The notes under the pieces: model-generated
Database searches by the model: none
The model's input: only the letters and a program-made list of their open reading frames with translations
Told to the model about the DNA's origin: nothing
NCBI GenBank assembly: GCA_963565915.1
Contig: OY751485.1
Span: 558,001 to 622,000, forward strand
Origin: Entoloma clypeatum
Taxonomy: Eukaryota; Basidiomycota; Agaricomycetes; Agaricales; Entolomataceae
Direction: 5' to 3'
DNA length: 64,000 nt
Part shown: one piece after another, positions 32,706 through 45,100 of the stretch
Layout of the letters: every line of letters starts with the position of its first letter
Numbering within the stretch: the first letter of the stretch is position 1
Program-made: the position numbers and the translations under genes

Positions 32706-33041
32706 TCTTTGTTACAGCCTTGAATTCATGTTTTCTGAGAACCCTTCTCACAGTTTCTGGGGAGACAGGATTGGAGATAACAGTGTTGATGTGTTTGGTA
32801 GCCTGCACAGCATTGGAGGCTCTCCCTGAGGTGATTTGTGAAAGTATGTTTCGTGTGTTGGTGGGAGAAAGCTTGGATGGACAACCACCAGAAGAGAGAT
32901 TGCGATGAGGAAGAAGATCTGAAGCACTCTGGAGACAGTTGGTTGGCTGACACCCAGGTTAGAGGCAATATGACGAGTGGAGTGACCATTGGAGGCCAGA
33001 GAAAGAATGTTTTCCTTGTGGGAAGAGGAGATAGGGCGCAT
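32705..33041 (-). pseudogene. Tc1-like transposase N-terminal fragment
   Basis: The ATG at 33041 begins MRPISSSHKENILSLASNGH and continues through [19 protein letters not shown], the paired-like helix-turn-helix of Tc1 transposases. After a frameshift it continues with [20 protein letters not shown] and [12 protein letters not shown], the second DNA-binding helix set. The catalytic DDE domain is missing: at about 32705 the sequence switches abruptly to gypsy integrase. Confidence 0.8.
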
Positions 33042-33194
33042 GATTAATTATGGAGGCTGTTGAGGTTGGATTCTTCTTATACAACTTTCCTTGACAACCC
33101 ATCAGGGTTCTATTCAAGTTCCATCAATAAGTCATGACAACTGGTTACCATACAACCAGTGAAGCATTTGATTCTGATAATTGCCATAGGTACT

Positions 33195-33596
33195 TGTTAT
33201 GCTTAACAAACCGTTCCAAGGTTCGGGCAGAGTATGCAGGAAAGTGGAAAGGTGAAGAGCAAAGTGATTGCTAAATCTAAGGAATCTACTATAGTACAAG
33301 AGGTTTATATAGGTACTGACTATAGGCGGTAGCGGATGAGTCAGTACTGCAGAAGGCAGTGCGCATGAGTAAGGCAACTGCAGAAGGCTATGTACAGTGA
33401 GTAAGCTGACTGCGGAAAGCAAGTCAGCGCGGGAGCGAAGTATACTAAAGGGGATGACGAAGTAATGTAATGAGTCAGACTGGGAATCAAAGGTTGCGAA
33501 AGTAGACATTAGACATAGTAAGTTTGTAAGAGGGCGCGGAGTCGGGCCAATAAGTAAAAGATATGACGTGGTCCTCATACCGTAGAGTATGTAACA
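33195..33596 (-). mobile_element. Solo LTR of the Gyp-A family (402 bp)
   Basis: The reverse complement begins TGTTACATACTC and ends AAGCATAACA, with the 3' half matching 1430-1676. Flanked by GTACT at 33190-33194 and 33597-33601. A lone LTR with a target duplication indicates past LTR-LTR recombination. Confidence 0.88.
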
Positions 33597-33601
33597 GTAC
33601 T

Positions 33602-33812
33602 CACAAAACTGATTCAATGAGTTGCTGATTTAATTTAATCATATCTCCATGGATTCTGATCTAAATCACATGATTCCTTTATATTCTGAAAGCCCTGAAG
33701 TAGGGCTTTCAATTATATACCAAAGGTTTAATTCAATTGGTATTCTTTGCAGAGTTATCTTGAAGGTATTCAAAAAGCAACAAACATTGAATCAGTTTTG
33801 TGAGGCACTGTA
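33602..33812. repeat. Tc1-type inverted repeat pair (MITE-like)
   Basis: CACAAAACTGATTCAATG at 33602-33619 is inverted at 33785-33803, and the right end continues GAGGCACTG + TA, as in Tc1-type TIRs. Inside is a perfect 9 bp hairpin, GAAAGCCCT/AGGGCTTTC (33688-33710). The left edge was invaded by the solo LTR. Confidence 0.65.
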
Positions 33813-35360
33813 ATATACAGTATATCAAACATATATAGATAGTTATATGGTTAAACAACTGTTTCCGTTTAATTTACCTTTGGGGTGTAAACATAAACGA
33901 AACGGTTGGAGCCTTAAAACATACTAATCTTTGTAAAATTGGTAGATTTTATTAATACCTTTCATGGGCCTTACTTTTGGAAAATTCAACTTTCAATGAC
34001 ATTGGCAAAACAACATTGATTTGATAAGATACAATAAATACAGTACATCACTACATAGACTGGCCGAATTTCAGTTCCCAAACCCCGTGAACCTGCATCA
34101 GGAAAACCCTGATTGGTAAAATTTGTCATAATGGATATTCACTGGAACAAATGGAATACCAGTGGGCCAGATGGACCAAATGATACACCAATGCATCCAT
34201 TATGGTTCAAATATCATTGAATTTGGATACTAAAGCATGCTGTTATAAAAATAAAAAGACCTCTTCAATCAGTCTTCAGTGATGCACCCCTGGACACAAA
34301 AGCACATCAAAGCACATCAAATTACACTCTTAAAAATAAGTACATATTATTCATACTACTGCCTATCAAACAAAAGATGGGTCTTATGGTAAAAAATCAA
34401 ACTTATCCAGTATTGACTCGAGCAATGGAATCAACGAATGACCTTCAAGCTTTGCATTCCCGCGATGCAAAAGTGATTTCTTGCGATGGTGTCAGCAAAG
34501 GCAGGATGGCGAAGGATGGGTCCTGTTGATTGGGGAATAAGTATGGGTGTTGTGGTCGTTGGGGGCATTGATCAAGCTGCGTCGTTGTCGTTGTCATTGT
34601 CTGGACTCTGGAGATGGTTGTCCGGACTTGATAGAACCATGTGATTATTGATCATGTGGAATTGTGAATGTTGTGATGTATTTGCACATTGATCGCTTAC
34701 AGGGTTGTCTTTCTGAGCATGTCTTCTTCCGCAACCACCATCTTCTCTCTTCCCGTCTTTTCCCTCAGGCTCTTTGCCACAACTATCTACCACAAACATC
34801 CTAGTCTTCATGGTCTGTTTATCACATACTGACCAATGCCTGCCAGGCTGATTCAGTCCTTACAGATCTCACTTGGCCCCTCAAAATCATTCTAGGTGAG
34901 CCCTGCAAGGTGGCGCCATTGGTGTTATGCCTCACGATTCACGTCAAGCCTCAATAAATCTTATAATTCAGAATTGGAGATCCCCACCTCTATGCTCAGC
35001 CTCATTGTGACCGCTGTAAGTCAATAATCATCCATTCTTTTGTATCTGATGCTATCCAGGTCCAACATGGCCATCACCGACAACTTCATGGGAAGTCTTG
35101 GATATTGACGGAACAGGTAATTAGTTACATGGCTCGTTCTTACTGTTTTTTTAAATATTTCTGTCGTTCATGTTATGTAGACACTTGCTTGTTTCTCTGG
35201 TGTCCACAATACACTTTCACTTAACATTCTATTGCCTGAGGCATAAAATGAGATCATTATGAGTGCATATGACAGTTTGACTGGAACTATTGATGTGTTC
35301 AATGAGACATAATTGAGCAAAAGTGGATCAACTGGAACTGATGGTGTTCATTTGATACAA
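33813..35360. other. Unassigned part of the composite insert
   Basis: About 1.5 kb, AT-rich, without recognised gene or terminal repeats; a short tandem AGCACATCAA pair lies at 34300-34320. Confidence 0.5.
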
Positions 35361-35637
35361 TTTTTTTTTCTTTTTTTTTTTGAAACCCAATTTATATTCC
35401 GGTGCCCAATTGCAGACCAGTCTGTAACTAAGTACAATTTATATACAGCCATTGAAGGATATGGGATGGTAGGACCCCCTGACATGGTCCATATGAAGAT
35501 ACATTAGAGTATGTAAGAGAAATAGAGTGATAGGTAGTCGACCATTGTGGATGAGAGAGAGAAAAGAGAGAGTAAACATAAACTATCTATGTTGGTGGGA
35601 AATAGAAGGCTAAAGGGTTTTTAGCCAAGAAAGCAAA
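35361..35637 (-). mobile_element. LINE-2 tail fragment (3' UTR only)
   Basis: Over 90 percent alike, by eye, to 49095-49346, the 3' UTR of LINE-2. It ends in a T-rich run at 35361-35381 on the plus strand, i.e. a poly(A) tail. It is 5'-truncated at about 35637 next to the gypsy integrase. I found no target duplication. Confidence 0.75.
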
Positions 35638-36733
35638 TCTGACAGGCTATTTTGTGTGCTGCGCGCGCTTCATCTCTTGCTTGTTTTAGCTCTTTGAGCC
35701 GTTCCTCTACGCTTGGCATGTTTGTCTTGTCAAATGCCAATGGTATGTCTCTTGGTTCGTATCCCATCATTAGATAGAATGGGGATTGTTTCGTTGTGGA
35801 GTGAGTTCTTTGATTGTGACAGAACTCCATTGTTGAGTTGTGATCGTGCCATGTTTCAGGATTGTTCGAACAGAACATCCGGAAATAGATCTCAAGTTCT
35901 TGATTTGCACGTTCTGTTTCTCCATCGGTTTGGGGGTGATAAGCCATGCTCATCATCAATTTGATCCCTAGGAGTCGTCCTAGTTCTCTGAAGACCTGAG
36001 AAGCAAATTGTGGCCCTCTGTCAGACAGAATAGAGTCTGGGAGTCCGAATCTTCGGTATACGTGGTCCAAATAAAGTTTGGCGGTGAGGGTTGCGTCGGT
36101 GGTTTTGGTACAAGGGATGGAAATTACCCCCTTCATAGAACCATGGTCTACTATGACCATGATACTGTCAAATCTGTTGCTCTCGGGCAGGTCTGTGATG
36201 AAGTCAATTGTTGTCTGGGAGAATGGTCTGGCGTCTTTTTGTGCCTTGATCGGCATTAATCCAGGGTTTGTGGGGTGTGTGTTGACTTTCATTTGTTGGC
36301 AAGTCACACATCCTCCAACATAATTCTTGACAAACACGTATATCCCTGGCCACCAATAGTTTCACCTAACCAACTCCAAGGTTTTTAGATGTCCTGGATG
36401 TCCGCTTGGTAAGGAGTCGTGATATCATTTTGTTATTTCCTGGCATAGAGTCTCATCTGGCGGTATGTAGCATCTGTCACAGAAGAACAATATCCCGTCC
36501 TCTGTTCTCCATTCTGATAAATGGGATTTAATTGGCGGGGTCCCTGATTCTTTTAGGGCAGTGATGGCTTTTGAGAAGAGCTCATCATTTTCGGTTGCTT
36601 TTATAATATCTCCTTGTAGCTCAAGGTCCACTGTCTTGACGAAGATGTCATCTGGTAAGACAATGATGTCTTTGTTATCTGTATCTTCTTCGGGTATATG
36701 GTCCGGTCACCTTGACAAGGCATCAGACTCCAT
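35638..36733 (-). pseudogene. Gyp-B integrase core and RNase H remnant
   Basis: From the left flank of the RNase H deletion (about 36733) the minus strand gives SDALSRW, then YIPPDETLCQEITK and H/C residues of the zinc finger (GCVTCQQMK). The integrase core follows: [10 protein letters not shown] (D), [11 protein letters not shown] (D), [12 protein letters not shown] (E) and the [16 protein letters not shown] region. Stops at about 36363 and 36424 interrupt the linker. The core ends at AAHKIA where the composite insert begins. Confidence 0.85.
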
Positions 36734-38594
36734 TTACATCTTGCTGGCGCAGAACTGCTCCTGTCGCCCATTTGGATGCATCAGATTCTATGATGAACAG
36801 TTTGTCAGTGTTTGGCATTAACAATACCGGTGATTCCGTGAATTTGTCCTTTAACTTGTCAAATGCCATTTGGCAATCCTCATTCCATTCCCATTCCTGA
36901 TCCTTTTTGGTCAGGTCATTCAGGGGTTTGGCAATGTCTGAGTAGTGTCCAATAAACCTTTGATAGAAGTTCCCAAATCCAAGGAAGGATCTGACCTGCT
37001 TCACAGTTACAGGTTCCAGCCATTTCGCTATCCCCAATAACTTAACAGGGTCCATTGCGATTTTGTTTTCTTTGATAATGAGTCCAAGGTATTCGCACTG
37101 CCTGACTCCAAATTCGCATTTTTCCAGGTTGAGATAGAGGTCATTCTCTATCATCTTCCTGAGTACGCAGAGTGTCCATCCGGTGTCGTCTTCATCATTG
37201 ACTGAGAATATGAAGATGTCGTCCAAATAAATGAGCAACCATCCTTCTTCAAGTTCTTCTTTGAAGATTTTGTTCATCATCGCCTGGAAGGTGGGTGGCA
37301 TGCCTGCCAGTCCAAAGAAGGCAACCAAGGGTTCGTACAACCCTCGATTGGTTTTGAATGCAGCCTTCCATTCATCGCCAGGTTTGATCTGTACATTGTT
37401 GTATCCCCAATGCATGTCCAGTTTAGTAAAGACCTTTGCTCCTTTCAGTTTGTCCAGTAAATCTCCGACCAGGGGTAACAGGTATGCGTTCTTTACCGTT
37501 CCTTCGTTCAATCGCCGATAGTCTTGACATGGTCTGAGTTTATCCGAGTCCTTTTTAGCCACGAAGAAAAAGGGTGATGCCATTGGTGATTTTGAGGGTC
37601 TGATGTACCCCTTTCGAAGGTTCTCATCAAGGAATTCGTCCAATTTTGTTTGTTCTTCTGGTGACAAAGGATAAACCTTACAGTCTTTCGGGGTGAAGTC
37701 CGGTTTTAAGTCAATTGCGTGGTCCCATGGTTTGTGTTCCAGTAATCTTTCAGATGCCGTTTTCTCGAACACCTTCCGATACTGATCATATCGTTCTGGT
37801 AGTTCTTTCTTTGGTTTGTCCGTGGTGTCTGTATTGTGTGAGAGTTTCTGGGAGATTGAGGTTTTGGCTTGGATCCAAACATCCTCAATGGGTTCGTCCA
37901 TTGTGACATATGTCCTGAATAGGTCGAGGTCATCATCTGATTCTTCATCTATCCTTTTCAAGATAGGTCCATTTGCTGGTAGAGCCTTTTTTCCTGGTTT
38001 AAGGGTCTCTTCATCATCAATTTCTTCTATCGTCATGTAGATCTTTTGTTCAGGTTTTTCTTTCATCCATGCAGCAATTGCAATGGGTTTCTTGTCTTTT
38101 GATGCCAATAGCTCGTCAAATTTCTTCCTCATGACTCCTGCTAGGGTCTTCTTGAACCTGATCATCTCAATATCCAAGGTTCCTTTTTCCCAATAAAACT
38201 TCGGGTTGTATTGTTTTAACCATGGTAACCCAAAAATGGCGGTTTCCTTTCCAAGTCCGGTGACCAAGAATCTGATGTCGAGTTCTTTGTCATCAATCCA
38301 GATTTTCTTCCATGTGCAATGGGTGATTGTCCCTTCTTTGTTCTTTGTTCCATCCACATTGAACACGCGAATGGGCTTTAGTAACGGAATAAGCTCCATC
38401 CGGTTGGCTGTGGCGAACTTCTGATCCAAGAAGGTTCCTCCTGCTCCTGAATCTATCAGGGCGTTTGTCTTTAGTTTCTCATCAATGTTTTCTCCTTCTC
38501 CTGACATTGAAATGGGGATTGAAAAAGATCTGTCATTCATGTCAGCTACAATTACAGGGGATAGGGAGATTGAAAATTGAGCGGGGGCTGACAT
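36723..38594 (-). pseudogene. Gyp-B Pol: protease, reverse transcriptase, start of RNase H
   Basis: The ATG at 38594 lies 14 bases after the gag stop in another frame. Aspartic protease motif LIDSGAGGTFLDQKF (about residues 48-62), RT with RPCQDYRRLNEGT and YLDDIFIFS (about 460), and the first RNase H strand IIESDASKWATGAVL. A TGA then ends the 623-codon frame where most of RNase H has been deleted, fusing the start of the domain to its very end (SDALSRW). The Pol is therefore not functional. Confidence 0.88.
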
Positions 38595-38608
38595 CAGTAC
38601 AGGCCACT

Positions 38609-39532
38609 TTATTGAAAACCCTGTTTCTCCATTTCGGAGATTAAGGCATCTTGTTCTTCATTCGGTAAGTCTTTAAAAATTCCTCGGATATGGGCATATG
38701 CATCGGAAGCTTTCTTGAATGTGTTGTTCGCAACCGGGGTCTTTCCTCCTTTGTGTGCATCAGCACGATGTCCTGCCTGATGGCAGACGAAGCACAACCC
38801 TTTCTTGAAGTGGTCGTCTCTCTCTTCGGCAGTCAGCCGGTCGATGTCCATGGCATTTGGATCTGGGGCGAAGTGCATGTTTTGGGGTGCAGGGTTATAG
38901 TTAACCTTGAATTTCTTCTTTCCCCCATTGGGTCTAAGCCTTTGAGAGACTGTCCTGGCTCTCCTCCACTGGTTGTCTAATCTGGACGCCGTGGTGTACC
39001 ATTCGTCGACTGTTCCTGGGATCTTGTCAAGACCCAAGATCTTGTCTCGGAGCGCGTGTGGCAACGCCTCCATGATATAATCTTTGAGGGATTGTTCCTC
39101 CATGATCAAACTTTCTGCAACCCATAGTTTGAATTTTTCAACAAATTCGTCGGCTGTCATGCCCTCCATCTTCTGCATTTTCATCATAGTCAACGCGTCT
39201 CCTTCTTTGTCAACCGGGAAAAACAACTTCCTCAGTTTCTCGATGAAGTCTGTGTACTTTGGGTAGGTGGGTACTCCGGCGGTGGTGATGTCTCTGTACC
39301 AAGACTCTTTCCATGGTCTGGCCATTCCTCCTTTCATGTACGAGACCGTGAAGAGGATTTTCTTTTTATTGGAGTTGTAAATGTCGTCGTTCATTACCAA
39401 ATATAAGTTTGCATTGAACAAAAATTCCGACAGCTTTCTTCTGTCTCCTTTGAAGATCGCCGGCGGGCTGATCTTGATCTCTTTGTCTGGGGTCCTTGCC
39501 TGAGAAGTCATTTCTACAGATGCTGGTTTCAC
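38609..39532 (-). CDS. Gyp-B Gag
   Basis: A 307-codon frame with a capsid-like helical region (LSEFLFNANLYLV, WKESWYRDI, YTDFIEKLRKLFFP) and one CCHH-type knuckle CFVCHQAGHRADAH. The first listed codon is GTG; the first ATG in frame is at 39511 (MTSQARTPDK). The frame stays open upstream to about 39745 without an ATG and ends at a TGA, so the true start was probably lost by an indel. It packages element RNA. Confidence 0.75.
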   Translation of the reverse strand: MKPASVEMTSQARTPDKEIKISPPAIFKGDRRKLSEFLFNANLYLVMNDDIYNSNKKKILFTVSYMKGGMARPWKESWYRDITTAGVPTYPKYTDFIEKLRKLFFPVDKEGDALTMMKMQKMEGMTADEFVEKFKLWVAESLIMEEQSLKDYIMEALPHALRDKILGLDKIPGTVDEWYTTASRLDNQWRRARTVSQRLRPNGGKKKFKVNYNPAPQNMHFAPDPNAMDIDRLTAEERDDHFKKGLCFVCHQAGHRADAHKGGKTPVANNTFKKASDAYAHIRGIFKDLPNEEQDALISEMEKQGFQ

Positions 39533-39808
39533 TGGGGTGTCTGGGGTCTTTGGTCTGGGTGCAGCAACAGCAACAGCTGGCGGTGGTAATCGTCTCGGGG
39601 AGAGGTAAGAGGGTGTTGTGGGGTTGACTGGTACGGAAGAGGAGGTTACTCTTCTGTATGGTGTCGGCGGTTGTCGTGGTGTGATGGGTGCGTCTATGAA
39701 CTTCTGTTTGTCTTCTGAGTCAGACGAGACTCCAAAGGTTGATCATCAGGGAGGAATCTTTGCGTCTAAAACTGCGGTGGGTTGATGACATAGATCAGCT
39801 TGACCTTT

Positions 39809-40351
39809 TGTTACGGCGATAGCCTACAATTAGTACAAGGTCCTAGTCACGTGGGTTTGTACTGTTTCCACACAAGTCCCTCAGTAGGCCGACTTGTTCA
39901 AGATCAGCAAGTTCCTCAGAAGGACGACTCAGTTCAGGGTCTGGCAGAGCTAAGTCCTCGCAAGGCACTTAGTTGGAGAGCATTCGAAGAATAGACAAGT
40001 AAGTGTTGTATGCCTAGGTCAAGCTAAGGACCTCTACTCTAAGGTTACAGGTCTTATATACGTTATCCTATGGCTATAAATAAGATGGTGCTGCGCAGGA
40101 GCTAAATAGGCCATTGGTTAGATAGATGTTTCAAGGAGGCTGTGGCATAGGAGTCAGAGATAAGGCCTCAAGGCCGTGAGTCAGAGATAACAAGTGAAAA
40201 TGTATCTAAAAGGGGAATTGTCCAAGTCGATGTGAGTCATAGCGCTGATAGGAGGAACACGTGTCCCAGGGTTGTCGGAGTTAAGTGAAACAGGATCAAA
40301 AGTTGAGGGGTCGTGTGAAGGTGCATAGGAAGAGGGCAAAAAAGTGTAACA
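39809..40351 (-). repeat. Gyp-B 5' LTR
   Basis: TGTTACGG to GTGTAACA, followed by the CAAGT duplication. TATAAATAAGA near 40074 could hold promoter elements on either strand. Confidence 0.92.
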
Positions 40352-40356
40352 CAAGT

Positions 40357-40770
40357 GGCTCAGTTTTGTATGTGCCAACTTTACCAGAATATAGCAGAGT
40401 GGATAATGCAGATATATCTTCAGTTGGTGGATGTCAGAATTTTCTTCATGTTCATCAAGCATGATCACCGTTATTTCACCCCGTGTGCCTTTTGCGACAT
40501 CTAACTCGGTAAGCACATTCCACATCACCATCACTTTCATGCTGATTGCAAGTTCAACAACATTTTGTAGACTGCCTCTCTCTCTACGATTTTGTTCTCT
40601 CCCTGATGGCGTACTTGCTACCACAAATCACTCCGGTAACATTAGTTCTCAACCATTGAGTTTATCTTCTGCCCGAGATATGATCAGAGGTGTTTTCTTC
40701 GAGGTGCACCTTTTAATACTGGCTGCTGTGTTCCATTGCATCTGGACTGCATGATTTTCTTCTCGTTACT
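40357..40770 (-). pseudogene. PIF1-like helicase fragment
   Basis: The minus strand encodes MQWNTAASIKRC near 40735, SLQNVVELAISMKVMVMWNV near 40560, KGTRGEITVIMLDEHEE near 40470 and YILVKLAHTKLSHL at 40357-40400. The order and motifs match the C-terminal half of PIF1/Helitron-type helicases common in basidiomycete genomes. Removing Gyp-B joins LSHL to EGLENE at 30775 in frame. Two stops lie near 40620-40640. The ATPase Walker motifs lie further upstream and are not found here. Confidence 0.7.
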
Positions 40771-41520
40771 GATAATTACATGCTGAATCACACATTGAGA
40801 AACAAGATGACCTTGCCAGCGAAGCTCAGCATTTTCTCTAGTTTATCACTCTCTAGCACAATGTTATCTATTTCTAATCTAAATCTAATCCGATATCTCA
40901 ACCAAACAAATAAAACAAACTTGCAGTAGCAATAGATTCCAGATTCCAATCATTGCTGATGGCAGCGCAGCAAACAGACTCATTTCTCTTGGACCAGTCA
41001 CATGAACACCATTGGCCATTTGAACACCAATGGGGGGGGTGGGACCTGAATCCTGCACATGGGGCATCAGCAAATCCTGTGGTGGCTGCACAGCCCCATG
41101 CAGCCCTGTGAAGTTCTGAAGCCTTGAAGGTGAGGCATACTGGCTCTGCAGTGCTTTTGAAGTTCTCTTGAAGTTCTTCACAGTTGAGGCTGCAGATTCA
41201 TAGGCATACTGAAGTATAGCATAGGTCTTACTAGGTGCCTCTACAGATACATATATTGGGGTATAGATCACCAGAGAATAATTTAGATGTGTGTATGATG
41301 AATTTGGAAAATCAATTTATTATGACGATTTCATTTATATACAACTAAGTTATTACCGCATTTCTTGCCTTGCCTTGCATGTATAACTGTTTCCCCTCAT
41401 GCCTCTAGTCCAGCATGCCTGTTGTGCTTGCAACCCTTGTGTGTTGTGATCTTGCACCCACACGTCCGTTGAGGCATGGTGTTGTCCATCTGTTGCATAT
41501 CCCATGCATCGTTTGTTTCT
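40771..41520. other. No gene recognised
   Basis: Mixed-composition sequence without supportable gene or repeat ends. Confidence 0.5.
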
Positions 41521-41700
41521 CAAATCTAGTAACCTCACTAGACTGGCCGCGGTCAGGTTCGCGAACCTTGTGAACCAGGTTCGGACCCGAACTGGACCCA
41601 AGGTTTGGGTCCAGGTTTGGGAATGTTGCTGCACCGAACCTCGTTCAAGGTTCAGGTTCGGTCACTTGGGAGAACCCGAACTGACCTCCGCATTTTGGTA
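41521..41700. repeat. GGTTCGG/CCGAACC-rich repeat
   Basis: About 180 bases in which AGGTTCG, CCGAAC, GGTTTGG and related words recur on both strands at irregular spacing. It resembles in style the GACTGG-rich elements at 48046 and 63077 but with another keyword. Confidence 0.55.
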
Positions 41701-41821
41701 AAACTTCCATGGGGGCCAGAAGAGATGAGATTGATGGATGTGTTTGTATTGATCATTCTTACCTCTTTTGGAATATTGACAAATTTCTCATGGCTGATGA
41801 ACAGTGTTCCACCACCATCAA

Positions 41822-42130
41822 TGTTGAAGTTCCACCTGGGCGCTAGCCACAGATGTACTGAGCAACACAGCTACAGTGGAAGTACTCTACGTAACCGTTC
41901 TAGCCACTTACATGGTTTGGAGGGGTGAGGCTGGTGAGAGCGGTTGAGGCTGGTAAGAGCGATGGAGCTGGTTAAGAGTCAAGAGACAACTTGTTGATAT
42001 TAACAGTTTCCTGGTCTTATATACCGTACTACTGTTTGTACCAACCAAATAAGTATGTAATCGAAGATGTGTAAAGGTCACGTGATATAATCTAATCTAA
42101 TCTAATCTACGTGATGGAAAAGTTTCAACA
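41822..42130 (-). repeat. Cop-2 3' LTR
   Basis: 309 bp; differs from the 5' LTR by about two substitutions and one TCTAA repeat unit. Confidence 0.92.
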
Positions 42131-42195
42131 CCCCCCCATATTTAGTACATACTTCTAAATACATCTTACTTTTTCCCATATAGGTACTCTTTCAT

Positions 42196-45100
42196 CTAGT
42201 TTTTAAGTAATCCAAAGTACGGGATAAACTTGCTAAAGAGGACTTTCCCCAGATTCTTAGTTAAAAGGTCTGCAGGGTTATTCACTCCTTCGATGAATTC
42301 GACCGTAATGATGCCTTCAGATACTTTTTCTCTGACGAAGTGGAATTGCACGTCAATGTGCTTGGACCGCTTTTCAGTTACAGGATTGGATGCGATAAAG
42401 ACGGAGCCATTGTTATCTCCATAGATCGGGACTGATCCGATCTGCATCCCAAGTTCGGCAAGCATGCTTCTAAGCCATGTCACTGCGCGACTGCAATCTG
42501 ATAGTGCCATGTATTCTGCTTCCGTGGAAGAGAGGGCAATGGTTTTTTGCGCCGATGAAACGCATGTTACTGCTCCAGATGCCAGCGATACAAAGTAACC
42601 AGTGGTGGACTTCCTGGTGTTTTCGTCTGACGCCCAATCGGAGTCTGTGAATGCGTAGATTCCTTTCCCAGAATCACCATCGTACATGATCGCGTAATTT
42701 TTTGTCGCCTTCAAATACCTGCAAATATCCCTTGCCACTTCTAAATGGCGTTTGGTAGGGTTTGCGGAGAATTGGGACATTTTGATTACGGCGAAACAAA
42801 TGTCGGGTCTTGTCCCGATCATTAAGTACAATAGTGACCCGATGACGGATTGGTACTTGGATCTGAGTTCCGCATTGGGTTCATCTTCAGACTTCATGGG
42901 TTTGTAGCCCGTCGGGAGTGGGGTATGGGTGGCATTAGATTCGCTCATCCCCATGCATGCGAGAATTTTCTCAAGGTAGGGTACTTGATCAATGAAGATC
43001 CGCTTCCCACGTTGCCTTATTTGGATAGAGAGAAATTCTTTTGGTTCCCCATCAGGGACTAGGTGGCCTAGATCCCTACATTCCCATGTTGTCATGAAGG
43101 CCTTCTTCTTTTCCAGCGTGTATTCCCGGTTTGTGCCAAGAAAAGCAGAGTCATCGACATAAATGACGGCGATCACAGTTTCCCCTTTGGTACTTGTGTG
43201 AATGAAAACTCCCGCATCGGAGTGAAGCCGGGCAAAGCCGAGCTTTTTCATGGAGGAATCGAGTTCCCTCCACCAGGCTAATGCGGCCTGCTTGAGTCCG
43301 TATAGGGCTTTGTATAGTCGGTACACGAGGTTCTCTTTCCCTTTTACTATGTAGCCCTCAGGCTGTCGCATGTAAATTACCTCACGGAGTGTTCCATAGA
43401 GGAAGGCTGCTGAGACGTCCAAGAGTGTCATGAACCACCCTTCAAGGGCTGTCAATGCCAGAATCAATCGGACTGTCTCGTATCTCACTACTGGTGAGAA
43501 GATCTGATCGAAGTCAATCCCTTCTACCTGTGAGAAACCTTTTGCAACAAGGCGCGCTTTCAAACGCCCGTCGGATTTTTCGTTGTAAACCCATTTGTTC
43601 CTTAGAGCTTTCCTCCCTGTAGGTAGGGGTACTAACTCCGTGATCACCCCGCGGCTTTTGAGCATGTCTAGCTCTTTTCGTTCTGCCGCATACCAATCTT
43701 CTTTGTTCGGAAGAGAGTATATGTCTTTGTGTGACATTTCGATGATGCCTACTTGGATGGAGATTGCCTCCATTAGGAGATCGTTCATCCATGCCGTTTG
43801 ACCGCCCAGTCTACGTCTTCGATCCATTTTTTCAAGATCAGAAGCAGGGGTGTCTTCCCCATAGATGCTGTCTGGCATTCTCCGAACTCGTCGTTCCCTG
43901 ATCGGTCGATCTGGTACTTGCTCGGGCTCTGGAGTGGGTACTCGTGGCTCGTCATCGGGTTCGCTACGCGGCAAATCATCGTCTGATTCAGGGTGATCCT
44001 GTCCAGTGGGAACAGGGTCGTGAGGTTTTTCGTAATGACTGTCATTGTCATCGTTTCCGGGGATGAGGTCCTCAAACTCATCAGCCAGTTCTGGGTTTTC
44101 CATTTCTGGATGGTTCTCTGGCAAAGGGTCGATGTGGCATCTAGGGTACTTGCTTTCATCAAAGATAGCTTTCCCACCCATGAAAATTGTATTAGTCTCA
44201 GGATCCATGAAACGGTATCCTTTGACCCCTGGCTTTGATCCGAGATAAATCATCAATCGGGATCTAGACTCCAGGGAATTTCTACGTTTTTCCTTTGGGA
44301 TATACACATATGCCTGACATCCGAAGACTCTGATGCTTGACATATCGGGGATCTCATTGGTCACCCTGAAGTAAGGGGTATTCCATTCGAGACGCTGCAT
44401 GGGGGTTCTGTTGTAGAGAAAAGCTGCATGTTCCAAACAGAATTCCCACCACATAGGTGGTAAGCACGCGTCGAAGCGCAAGGCCTGAGATTTCTCCCAC
44501 AGGGTTCGATTTATCCGTTCTGCTCGACCGTTCTGCTGGTGCTGATACGGGAGCGTGACGTCGATCAGAATTCCATGATCGGCAAGTACATCCTTGTATT
44601 CGTTAAATTCTCCACCTCCATCAACTCGCCATTTCTTAGGAGTGGCGGCGAATTGATTCTGGATCATCGCAAGGAATTGTCGTAGTGCCATGACAGCATC
44701 CGACTTCTTCCTAAGCAAGACGACCCAGACGTGGGATGAAAAATCGTCCAAAAACGTAAGGAAATATTTATATTTGTGGTATGATGCCGTGGATATTTGT
44801 TTAAGATCGGAATGGATCAGATCAAAGGTTTTTGTTGCCCTTGTTATCGAATTTGGATATGACTGATTTGGCATTTTCCCTTTGAGGCAACCTGTGCAAC
44901 TTTCCTGTGATTTCTCACGTACTAGTGTTTCAGGTACCCCTTTGGTACTGGTGGGAATCTTTCGGAGTGCTTGATCATTTGGGTGACCAAGGCGCTTGTG
45001 CCATGTTTCAACAGTGATTTCGCTTGAGATCGCATGGATCTGGTCATAGCGTATTTCAGTGTCTAACCAGTAAATGGTTTGACCAAGGATGTGGGGCGAA

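Larger units (their letters stand above)
30781..40351 (-). mobile_element. Gyp-B, degraded Ty3/gypsy element (9571 bp with insertions)
   Basis: Two 543 bp LTRs in direct orientation (30781-31323 and 39809-40351, TGTTACGG to GTGTAACA) and a CAAGT duplication (30776-30780, 40352-40356) define it. The genes read on the minus strand: gag, pol, then a post-pol ORF. The integrase is split by a composite insert at about 32705-35637. The element is inserted in a PIF1-like helicase. Confidence 0.93.
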
